From: Anagrus nilaparvatae
Lineage: Eukaryota; Arthropoda; Insecta; Hymenoptera; Mymaridae
Reading direction: 5' to 3'
DNA: 64,000 nucleotides
Assembly: GCA_022575985.1 (NCBI GenBank)
Contig: JAKSXM010000238.1
Location: 15,073,501 to 15,137,500 of the forward strand
Shown: in pieces, positions 1 through 12,700 of the stretch
Position numbering within the stretch: the stretch's first letter is position 1
Layout: the number at the start of each line of letters is the position of its first letter
The notes under the pieces: model-generated
Databases searched by the model: none
What the model was told of the DNA's origin: nothing
Seen by the model: only the letters and a program-made list of their open reading frames with translations
Position numbers and translations under genes: made by a program

Positions 1-270
1 AATAAGACGTTGATTAAATTATTAATATTATTATTATTTATAGACCACTAAAAAATTGCAAATACTTCATTTACATAATTTTATGAAAATATTACAAAGA
101 ATATCAGACACAAAATATAAAATAATTCTGTACACTTTTTTTAAAAAATCTGGGCAAGGATAAGCAATATAATGAAATTATAATTTTTTATAAAAGATTT
201 AAAAATAAAACTTAAATAAATGCAAAACGATATGTAAAAAAGTCTATTGAAATTTGTTTCATAAAGCTAC

Positions 271-434
271 AATAGCCACATACACAAATATAGAAGTACC
301 TATGGATAGACAAATTTGTATGTGTATGGCCAAACTAATTTTAAAATCTGCCTATAGGGCGCAGTTATCTGAAGGTTGGCCATACACAAATTTGTCTATC
401 CATATGCACTTCTATATTTGTAAATGTGGCTATT
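271..434. repeat. Foldback MITE in Col4a1 intron
   Basis: Two arms of about 62 bases (AATAGCCACATACACAAATA... against its reverse complement ending GGCTATT) around a loop of about 40 bases. The only open frame in it is an accident of the hairpin. Confidence 0.8.
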
Positions 435-597
435 AAATGGATGCGCAGAAACGAGTTTATGTATTTAAAAATGTACTGCACATCATGTGCATACATACAT
501 GCACCGCATATTTGCTGATTTGCAGCTATTGTAGAATGGGCCTAACTATCTACATCTATGTTAGTTTAGTTTGTCACTAGTTACTTTGAATAGTTAC

Positions 598-732
598 CTT
601 GTATACCGGGTGGACCTCTGTTCCCAGGATATCCTTTTTGCCCTTCGACACCTGGTTCGCCAATATCTCCTTTTTCTCCTGGAAGGCCAGTTAGTCCAAT
701 TCTGCCAGGCTCTCCCGGAAATCCAGGCTCTC
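598..732 (-). CDS. Col4a1: Col4a1 exon 16 (last exon in window)
   Basis: Two bases, 44 codons, one base: uninterrupted Gly-X-Y from [13 protein letters not shown] to GPPGIQG. The donor GTAACT lies at 597. Positions 1-597 belong to the next intron and hold a foldback MITE at 271-434; the downstream exons are outside the window. Confidence 0.9.
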
Positions 733-3700
733 CTAATTTAAGTAAAATCAATTTTTAAATCCTATTTTCATACTATTTATAACATTATTTCATATTAAGC
801 ATTGGCTTGAATCACAAATTATAAGACACCTTTAGCGAAAAAATTTGTATAAAAAATAAAAAACATTCTAAAGCTGATTTTGGCATTATATGAGAAAGCA
901 CCAAGTATAAATTATTTTTTATATTTGAACTCGATATAATATAGTATATTAAAGTTTAGACACTAGCGTGAGCACTAGCATGAGTGCTCGGCGAAGCACT
1001 TTTAACAAATCGTATATGTTTTTACATTCATCGCTAGCAAGTGGTATTTATGGAGTAAGTATATTACTCGTTCGTTACCTTTGCTTCCATCGGTACCGGT
1101 AGTTCCTGTAATTCCTGGAGGTCCTGGTGGACCAATAGGACCAGTGTCACCTTTTTCTCCAGGTGCTCCAGGTAAACCATCATATCCTGGTTCACCAACG
1201 TCTCCCTTTTCTCCAGCAAACCCAATCACTCCAGGATAGCCAACTGCACCTTCTTTACCTACCGGTCCAGTTTTTCCTTTATCCCCTTTAGGCCCTACCG
1301 GACCTGGAAAACCTCTGCTCCCTTTCATAGAAATACCTGCTTCACCCTTAGCTCCTTTAGGGCCATGCAAGCCTGGTAATCCTCTCTGTCCATCTTTACC
1401 CTGATCTCCTGGGAAACCCATTGGCCCAGTGTCACCTTTTTCTCCTCTAGGTCCTGGTAATCCTCTTGGACCAACAGGTCCAGGAGCCCCAATAGGACCG
1501 ATTGATCCAGGAGATCCTGGCAAACCTATCAACCCTTTCTCTCCTGCTTCTCCGGTATAACCAGGAAGTCCAGGTTCTCCTTTTTCACCTCTATCACCTT
1601 TCTGTCCCATAGCAGCTTCCGTGAAATTTAAAGGTGGACAGTAGCCTTAAATTATACATAAATAAAATAAAATATTAGTGATATTGTCCAATCGAGACAT
1701 TACAATTTCATTATTGTGAATTACTTGGAAAAATTAAGAATTGAAAAATTTTCAAAATAACATGTGCTCAGGGATTCTTTGAAGCTTTTGAGGCATTAAA
1801 TATTATCGGTTGCGATAAGTAATTTGAATTTTTAGCTGATAAAAATATAATAAGATTCATTAGATCATTACTGTAATTATATCATTCATTAATGAGGAGT
1901 ATCTTTAATAGAATGAAAAATTTTTTATTAAAACAAAAATATCTGTGCTGTTTGTCATTAAAATACGTCCTAGAAATTGATGAATATTTTTTTGAAAGTT
2001 TGTTATCAAATTTTGGACCTTCAGAATAATAAAATCATGAATAAAGATAGTTGCATATAGTTAATAACGTCATACTTAATTTTATCAACAAAAATATTTC
2101 AGCCTTTCAGTACAGATCAAATCATAGTGTATTTAAAAATTTATTATTAAAAAAATTAAACTATCATAAAACCTATTATAATTACTAATTTTTACCTGGG
2201 TCTCCTTTTGAACCTATTGAACCCGGATCACCTTTTTGACCTGGATATCCATCACGACCTCTATCTCCAGGTTCACCTTTTATACTCAAACCCATTTCTC
2301 CCTTTCGGCCTGGTGTTCCAGCAACCCCAGGAACACCATCTAATCCATCAAAACCTTGGTCACCCTGAAATATCGTATGCAATTATACGCGATTCAATAT
2401 GCGCCCAAAAGTTAACTTTTCTTAACGTCAATTTTAACGTTAATTTAGGGTAAATTTAACATTCATTTAGGGTAGATTTAAGGTTAATTTAATGTTAAAT
2501 TTTAACGTTACACTGTAAAAAGTAACTTTCTTATATTAACAAAAAAGCTAGAACATTTTCGAAAAGCTAGTAAATTCTCGAAAAAGCTTGTAAATATTCG
2601 AAATAAATCGTATATTTACTAAATTTAGTATATTATCAAAAAATTCGAGTATTCGAGTATTTTTTTTCGATAATTTACAAAAAATAGTTGTAAATTTCCG
2701 CAAAATAGTTGTGAATTTATAACTTTTTTCGTAAAATCACAAAAAAAAAATCGAGAATTCGAGAATTTTTCGATAATATACTAAATTTAGTAAATTTACG
2801 ATTTTTATCAAATATTTACAAAATTTTTTGAAAATTCACTAATTTTTCGAAAAAATTCACTTTTTTTTGTTAATCTAAGAAAGTTACTTTTTAAAGTGTA
2901 AATTTAATAATAATTTAATATTAAATTGAACGTTATAATTATTATTTATTATTGAAAAAACTTATTCATGGAATAAAGAAGCGACTTTTTATAAAAGAAA
3001 ATATATAACTATCTGAATTGAATGAAAATTTATTGAAAAATTGCAATGATGCTTAAGTTTAAAAGCCTCAGGAATTTTCAAAATTATTAAAATTTAATTA
3101 ACAAAATAAAAAAATGCAGATTATTAAGTTTTTTTTAGCATTAATTAAACATGTACCCTAAATAAACGTTATAAAACTTAACGCTAACTTTTGCACCAGG
3201 GCGATTGATTGTTCGATTGTAAAAATATTATTTTGCAATTTATCTAACCACTTTCATACCTGATCGCCTTTGGTTCCTGGGAATCCTGGACTTCCAGCTA
3301 TTCCTTTCTCTCCTGGTGGTCCTAATAGACCTTGCGGACCGGTTCTTCCGATGTCTCCGCGTTCACCTTTTTGACCTTTTTCAAGTTTAAATTGGCTTTC
3401 TTGAATTAAGCAATCTTTTCCAGGTTCTCCCTGGGATCCTGGAGAACCAGGTGTACCATCTTTTCCCTAAAATAAGTTGCTTGTTATTTTACTTATTTAC
3501 TTTATTAAAAATAACTTTTTTGATTATACTATAAGAATAGCTGAAAAATTAGTAAATATTAGTAAAAATCCGTGATATAATAAAAAGTCGTAAAATTTTT
3601 TCCCCCCAACATTTACTATTTATTGTAAATCAAATATTCTTATCGTATAATCACATCAGTAATTCTTAGCAGTGTAGAATTATGTATTTACGTACTGGAG

Positions 3701-6700
3701 ATCCAGGTTCTCCGATATTTCCAGGCAATCCATCTAAGCCGACTTCACCGGGATATCCTCGTTCACCAGGAGGACCACGAAGTCCAGGATCACCTGGTAT
3801 TCCATCTAGTCCACGATCTCCTTTGGCGCCCTTTATACCAGGTAAGCATTGCGAACATCTTCCTCCAATTTCACCTTTTTCACCTTGTGGTCCTGGATAA
3901 CCTGGTAATCCATCTCTTCCAGGAACACCTGTAATGCGATATTTTCGAAAACAAAATAAATATATTTTTATTTCAATTTTATTTTTGATTTTCCCGCTAA
4001 AAATTTTTAACAAAAGTTGAAAAATCTCAAGACTATCGAAAAAGTTTACTGTCACACTTTGTAATATTCGATTCAGCACCAATTTTTGCGCATTCTCTTA
4101 AATTTGTATTCAAAACGGAGATGTCTTTAAAATTTTATAAAATATTTCTGCTTAAAAAATTATTTTTTTATTTTTTATGGTTTTTATCCTATCCTATTGC
4201 ATATTGTCATCGTGTATATGATTCATACTCATATTCTAATACAGGTAACCTCCTCGCTATAATATTTTAACTTTTTTATGTGACAAACTATTTATTCATT
4301 TATTCATTTATTCATTTATTACTATAATTTGCTATTTTATAATAAATAATTCTTTACACACCAGACTCTCCTGGTTTTCCAGGAAGGCCAGGAGAACCAG
4401 GTATACCCTCTAAAGAATCGCCAGGTTTTCCTCTTGGACCAGCGTATCCTTTTTCTCCTTTTAATCCTTTGGTACCGTCCATGCCTGGAGTACCGTCTAA
4501 ACCAGGTGGACCCTAAAAAATAAAAAGAAACATAAAAAATATCATAAATTATTTAATTTATAACAAATAGTTTGATTTTCGTCAAAAAAATGAAAATCGC
4601 TGCGATAAGAATTTAAGAACGACGACAACGCAATTTTTACGTTACTATATTTGTGAAATTTTCGTACTTTTATTTTACTTTTTTATCAATAATTGTTTTA
4701 TCAGGATCTACTCAGAAATCCAAACGTCTAAAAGATTGAAGGAATATCAAATTTCCAAGAAAATCACAGATGTCACAATTTACTGGGGTCAATAATCTTC
4801 AATTGATTCAAATTTAGCGATAAATAGCGATACTCATTTTAATTTTTTTCGCTTGTATTATTAAGTACAATATTATTTGGAGGAAAAATTTTATCAGATT
4901 TAGTTTTGTACATTGGGTCAATGTAATACTTATTTATTACTTAATATTACAGCTAATTCGTTTAAAAATTACTATTTACTCGCTAGTATTAATACTTATA
5001 ATTTATTCATATATTTTATGAATTTACTTTTTTTAATTTATTTTTTTAATCGTTTAAAATAATATAAAGAAGAGCTTACACTTATAGAGAGTCCTTTTTC
5101 ACCTTGTGGACCTCTTGGTCCTTGTGGACCAATTGTTCCTGGAAATCCTCGAGGCCCCGGCTCTCCAGGAAATCCCGTAAGACCAGGTTCTCCTTTTGTT
5201 CCTTTATCCCCTGGTGCTCCTTCCAATCCTGGGATTCCCGGGGATCCAGGACCACCAACTGGTCCCATTGGACCACGAGGTCCTGGATTTCCCGGTAAAC
5301 CGTCAGAACCTCTGATTCCTTGTGGTCCTGGATAACCACGAGGTCCTTTTTCTCCAGGAGGTCCAGGTTGACCTTTACCACCCTGCAAAATTTATTTTGT
5401 TAAGTTATCATAGTTATCAAAGTTGTTTAAACTAAATTAGTAATGTTAATACGATTAGCTATTTTTTATAACATGAAAATAAACACATTATCCATTGTCC
5501 ACTGTTGATTATGTAGTTAATGACATGATCAATTAATTAATAATCAAAGGACGTTATCATATAAATTAAATGATTTAAATGTAAAGGTTTTTGTTAAAAA
5601 ATTTTTTTCATTTGATGTCATTCCAAGTTGGCAATGCAAAGTACCGCGGTTCGAATCCTCCCAAAATAACTTAAAAAAAAAAAATTTTAAGTGCATTAAA
5701 AAAATACTAAATTAAAAATTACATTCCTCGTATAGTAAAAATTCTACATTAATCCAGTAATTATTAATTTAAATTATAGTTTTAATTCTATGAATTACAA
5801 GCAATTTTTACTGTATTTAAATAATAAATATTACAATAAAGTTAACCATGGTACCCAATTACTAGTAAAATAGAGTAGCTTTTTTATTAAATAAATTTTA
5901 GATTAATTTTAACCAGTGATTTTGTAAATTTTCCATCGGTAAATAAAAATATAAGATTAACTCACTCCTGGAGGTCCAGCAGGTCCTCGCAATCCTGGTA
6001 TTCCAATTGGGCCATCTAACCCTCTATCTCCTTTTATACCGGGTGGACCAGGGGGTCCATCAAATCCATCCATTCCTTGATCTCCTTTTCGACCTGGTGG
6101 ACCAGGAGGTCCTGCGTATCCATCTCTACCCTATAAGCATTTTATTCTTTAATATTTTAATATAATTTTTTCCTTTTTTCTACAAGATTGTACAAAATTT
6201 AAAGGTACATTAGATTTAATAAGTAACAATTTAAAGTAATAAAAAATATAAAAATTAATAATTTTAAGATACAAAAACTATTAACGTAAATAGGAGAGTA
6301 AGAAAAATTTTAATCTTAAATTTTTAACCATTTTAAAATGTATTCGACCCCTGGGCCTCGATTTTCGAAATCGAGGGAATGAGGGAGTAAGGGAACTCCC
6401 CTCTTAAAAATTGCTCCCCAAAAAATAAAAAGACGTATTTTTCAAAAACAGGGAGTGATATTTTTTCCCTTTTCCCCGTTTCTACTAGGAGAGAATACTC
6501 GCGCAATGTTGCCGCAACATATGTGTACTCTTAACCAATAAAATCGTAGATCAGCAAAGCGCGTCATTCTTCATAATTCAAAAGTATTTATATTTTTAAA
6601 ATTTTATGTATTATATATTGCATATATATGGAAATAAATATAAGTATATATATAATAAGTATAATAATAAGTAATATTTTGATATTTTAGTAAAAAGTAA

Positions 6701-9700
6701 AGTAAACATATATATTTAAATAAAAATAGACAATAATTAAAAAATTTTTTTATTATAAATTGATAAAAAATTTTTTATTTAATAAATATAACTAGAAAAT
6801 AAAATAAAATCTTCAAGTTGAGAAAATTTCAAAAATTTGAAAACTGCTTACCATTAGTCTACTATATACGAAAAATGTGTAATACATATTCTACAAAAAG
6901 TAATTATGCGCGTCGATTAATTTATTATTATAAATTATTCTTTTCAATATTAACAATAGAAAATTTTTGAATTTAATGCATGCCTAAATTTATCTCCTCA
7001 TGCTGAGATACACATTTTTTTTTAAATGACATGCATACATTGTCTTTTATATAAAAATAATCGTTGTTTTAATATAAATAAAATTTAAGAACAAATTATA
7101 TTTTTTTTGTTTTTTAAATATTTTTTTTTGCATTATTATAATATTTTGTGCTAAAAAAAATTCATTGCTTCTTTTATTATGTTCAATAGCTTCATTTCCC
7201 AAATCTAATATGATATTAAATTATTAAAATTATTCCGTATAGATATTTTTATTGCTATACCACTATACACGCATATTATTTTCTGCGCTTGAATTTTGTT
7301 TGAATTGGTTGAAAGTATAAGCATTTTCTGTAATTTTCAAGCAAATCCAGCGAATTGGCTTCCAGATTTAGCCATATTTTTTTATAAATTTATTATTTTA
7401 TATTAAATCATTAATGAATTTATCTAAAAATTGAATTATTTTTTTTATTTTTAAAAAAATTTAATTTAATTTTTCATATACACAAAATCGCAATATGTAT
7501 TAGAATGTATTATATTATTTAATATATTAACTTGAACTATAATATGAATATATTTGCATAAAAATTATAAAAAATAAATGTCTTTTAAGCGCGAGAGTCT
7601 ATTATTATAATACAAAACGTATGCTTAAAACGAGGGAGTTCCCTGATTCCCTTGCTATAGTACGTGGGGAGTACATTTTGGGGAGGGGTTTAAACATTCC
7701 CTAAATTCGTACATACATAAAAAGCATAATAAAATTTTATTTTTTTTACATCTTTTGAGGAATCAAATATTCAAAATGTTTTATGCTAATTTAACCATCT
7801 TAAAAAAAAAAAATTTTATCATGGTTTTTATGTATTAATAAATTTAGGGATTGTTTCAACCCCCATGGGGAGCAACTACATTTTATGATATTTAAAATAG
7901 CATAAAATATTTTTAAATACTTGAATCCACAAAAAAAAATAAAAAAATAAACATTTATCATGTTTTTTTTATTTGTTTAAATTTTGGGGCTAGTTTTTAG
8001 CCCCAAACTCACTAATTAGCCCAAATATCCTAATTTTGGTCAATTATAAAATAGTATATTAAGTATCAAGGGCGTAAAAGTTTCGGCACTAGCGATTTGT
8101 GTTCATGCTCGTGTCTAAAGTATTTCGCCCATGGTGCTTACACTATTTTTTGCCCACCTAGGCGTAGAACGAGTTCAGAAAATTCTTTACGCACGAGTTT
8201 TACGCCCGGGAGGGCAAAAAAACTTATAACCGGTTTGGGTAAACACAACCTAAATGCATGGAACATGTTTACTTCCAGCTGTGGACTAGGTATAATACAA
8301 ATGTTACTCAACATTACGATACAATTTTCTAATTTTATAATTTGTACTTATCAGCTTACTATTTGTTAAGATTCCAAACCCATAAACTATTTTGTTTCCC
8401 TAAACCTGAATTATTCCGAATCCCTGAATCTGAATTATTCCAAGTCCCTAAATCGATATTATTCTAAGTCCATAAACCTGTATTATCCTAAGTCCTTAAG
8501 CCCAGATTTTTCAAAGTCTCCTAATTATTCTAAGTCTTATATATTTAAAAATTACAAATTGCAAAGTATTTTTACGAATTGTTTCGGCAAATTGCAGAAT
8601 TTTTATTTTGTAAAATCAAAAAATTTTTCTGACTCCAAAAAAATTTAACATTTTTTTAAAGAAACGTCCGTTGTTGATACAAATTCAACTGAGTACGTAT
8701 AAATTAGTGTTGAATCCGAGTTGAATCGATAATACCAATTGCGACAGTAAAATTTTATCATATTTATTAGAAATTATTAGAAATTTTCAAAAAATTTTAT
8801 TTTTCCCAAAAATAGTAAGAATTGACTATTTCCTAAAATACGATAGCTGAGTCGCAAAATTAGCAATTAATTTTCAAGTTCTGAAGTATCTCCCCCTCCC
8901 TATAAACATGTTCCATGGTAAAATTGCAATATCTTCTGAATCCATCATTAAAAAATAAAATATATTTGACCATATTAGCTTTACTATCGAAATTTTGCAA
9001 AAAAAACCCTAAAAAGGGGCAGTTTTTGCTGATTTAAGGGTTTTCCTATGTTTTCCAGCTCTATTGGACACCGGATTCGGATTCAAAGACCAAATAGTAG
9101 AGCAAATTTCACCTTGCCAACAAATTTCGACGAGGTTGGCCTTGATTTATTTGTCATAGTGCAACAAATATTTAATCTTATAGATACTTACTCTGACTCC
9201 TGGAGCTCCGGGCATACCCTTATCACCTTTTGCACCACTAGAACCTGGCAATCCATAATCTCCCATATATCCTGGCTCGCCTTTCTCTCCGTATTGTCCC
9301 ATATCACCCTAAAAAGCAAAAAAAATTTACCACTTATTAATTACAATATTTTTATTTTTAATGATAACTTAAAAAAAAATTGAATTTTTTTTGGATGACC
9401 TTAATTTTTATCTTTCTTATTTTTCTTGTAGATATTATGCATTCCAATCTATTGTACATCAAAATACAAATATTGGAATGCTGGAAGTTAAAAATAAAAT
9501 CATTAAAAAGAATTGAACATATAACTTTGAAATTGTTATTGTTATTTCTTATGGAAATTCTTTCGTTAACTTTACTAAAAAGCTTTTCTTTGAAAATCAA
9601 AAGAACCGCGTTTCCTAAAATATTCATTCAAGTTAGGCTCAGCTGGGACCAACATGACCCTAGTTTTAAAAAAAACTTATGTCTTTAATTATAAATTTTA

Positions 9701-12700
9701 TTGCATTATATTAATCGATCTTTTTAAAAACTAAATAATTTTCTGATCAAAATTATTCGTATTTATTTAAAAATTTAAACTTAAAAAAATATATATAATC
9801 AAAAAATTAAAATTATAAATAAGGTTCAAATATTTTTTTTTATTTTTCAATATACAGTAAAGAATGCTAACTATAGGCTAAAGGTCTAGACTATCGGAAC
9901 CATGCAAGCACAACTTAAACATACTTTTGTATCGTTTAATTTTATTTCTTTTTCGTAAATACAAATAACTTCAGTTTTAATTTTTCTTTTGTAAATATTT
10001 TTTTTTTTAATTTTTTTGAAGAACAAGGAAAGCCTAGAAAACTTGTTTCTCAGGTTAATAATTGTTCAGTTTTTAATGATTATTTAATAATTAATCAATT
10101 AATTAAAAAGAGCAAATTTATCGTAACAGTGGTCTGATGCCAACAAGGTAAATAAAAAGGTCATAATTGGAAAAAAAAATGTTTTCGAAAAAATTCTTTT
10201 GTTTAAATAAAAAAAAAAATGAAAAGTTTTAAATTAAGATAAGCTCTTCTTAAAGAAATCAATTGTAAAAAGAATCTTTTCATAGTTAAAAAAGATACTT
10301 TAAGATTTAGTGGGTACTAATTTTTAAATAAAATTTTTTTAATTTATTTTTAGGGGCGTTATCGAGGGCGTAAATATTAATTCCTGCTAACCTTATCTCC
10401 TTTTTGCCCCGGTAATCCTGGAGGACCAATGATTTCATCTAATGATTGCGTGAATGGATTTATTGGCTGACTTTCTCCGGGCAAACCAATTTCACCCTTT
10501 ATACCCTTTTCGCCTTTTTGTCCTTCAAAATGTAAGCCCATTTGACCTTTTTGTCCTTTAATACCAGGCAACCCAGGGTATCCCTGCATTAAAGAACCAT
10601 TAATATTTTAATATTTTAATATTTAATATAAAAAAGATAAATAAAATTTACCTGCGGCCCTATATCACCTTTCGTACCTGGTTGACCAGGAAATCCCTGC
10701 GGTCCTGGATTTCCGGGAGGTCCTCGTACACCATCGAGTCCTGGTTCACCTTTTTGCCCAGTGATAAGACGGCCACAGTGGCCACTTTCACCTTTAAAAC
10801 CTTTATCTCCTGGAATACCAGGCCATCCCCGTGGTCCAGGCATCCCGTCTTGTCCAGGAATACCAGGAGCACCCTTTATAAGTAAAAGTTTATTATTTTT
10901 CTCTCAATTAAATGGGTCAATATTTGTCAAGTGCATATAGTTTGGTTTTTTGAGTCCAAAATATTTTTTTTTGAAAACAAACACACATAAAATAATTTTC
11001 AAAAAATAAATTTGACCAAATTTAAAATCGCTGTAAAAAATAGAGGAATGGCTTTAGAAGGCTAAAAATTGGAAAAAATTATTTTTTTCGTGTTTACCTT
11101 TGACGAAACATACTTTGGAGTACATTTCGAGACCCACCATGCAAAGCTATATGCGGTTCACAAATATTTACCCAAATATTTTATTATATTTGAACCTTAC
11201 ATCAGTACCATTGCAGCCATCGCGTCCTGGTAAACCGGGAGGTCCTGAAAGCCCAGGTATACCCGGTATCCCATTAGTACCAGGATAACCCGGTAATCCA
11301 GTCATACCCTTTGGAATAATTATTAGTTAGTCAGATTTAGATTAGACATAGATCTGGAAGTCTTAATCAGAAGATTTCAGATTTGCTTTTTATTCTTGAT
11401 TTGAGTTAGGATTTGCATATATTTATCAAATTGTCATTTAAAATCAAATACATACTAGATTTGATTTTGTTCCTAAGAACTGAAATAATTGTTTCTACAG
11501 GAATTATATTTTAAATAAATTAAAATGTATAAAAAAATTTTTTTCCTTGCCAATATGATTTTTCGTTAATTTATACCCTATAGAAAGCTTCGGAAACGTA
11601 ACACGAAATTGGCGTCAATGCTAAAAGGTGTTATAAACGCTTGAACCAACAGCTTGAGCATTCAAATTTTCAAAATATGTTTTTTTTTGTATAAGTAAAT
11701 CAGGGTTGGGAATACGGGGCGCGCATCATATCCGTACATACGGAAATGAGAATTTTGGATTTTGATTTTTTGCTCTATATACGGTTTATTTAATATGGGA
11801 TCCGTATGAAAAATACCGTACATGCCGGTTCTAAAAAATGTACGGACCAGTATTTTCAAAACCGTACACACGGATAAATTTTTACGGGACCCGTATTTAT
11901 ATTTATATTTATTTATACAAACGAATGAGTCTTACACGGGACCATAATATTATATCATTTACTCGTATAATAATACATAAATTAAGTCACTACTAATTTA
12001 GCACCACGCCCTATCTTTACATATCAAATACATGATACGGATCAATGGTATACGGAACCGTATATATTATTCACTCGTATGTCGGTAGTTCTTAGCTATT
12101 TTTACCCAAGTCTGAGGTCGATGTCTTGGATTTAAAAAATACCAACTGTACTGTGTTTGGCATGTAAAAATATGGTTACTGGCCAATCGTTAAGGCTCTA
12201 GGTGGCTTGGTTGCGATTTGGCAGCTGTTTTTCCAATTTTGATTTTTTTCGAATTCTCAGCCACCCATTTTCTTTTTATTTTCTGGACGCCCTAAATAAG
12301 CCTAAAAAATATTTTCTATATTTAGGTAGGTAGTGAAAATTCCCGCCCATTCCGAATCTGACCATATTTTTTCGGAAAAACCTCAGAAAAAGCCGGAAAA
12401 CCGGAAAAACTAAAGGAAACTGGAAAGTTTTTTTAAAGTTTATTTTTTTGATTTTAGCAGGTTACTTTGTTTTTCTTTTTTTTACAGCGTCAAATAGGCC
12501 TCTAAAATTTTACCCAGGAAGGTTTTCAATGTAAAATTTCCCGAGGAATCCGAAAATCAAGTCAGATTTTTCATTTTCTATCAGGAAAAGCGAGAAAATT
12601 GGAAAATTCAGAAAATGAACAATTTTCAAAATCATTTTTTTTAGCCTAAAATTGATTTTTAAGTGCTTAAAAGGCAAATGTGTCAAAAAAAGAGTTTACC

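Noticed and set aside
3682..3900. Plus-strand Pro/Ser-rich ORF ([12 protein letters not shown] type)
   Set aside because: Reverse complement of Gly-X-Y codons gives Pro-rich frames; this is antisense to Col4a1 exon 12. The same holds for 35940-36209 on the minus strand.
9358..9688. Overlapping ORFs on both strands
   Set aside because: Low-complexity AT-rich intron DNA with Ile/Lys/Leu-rich products; no splice or domain support.
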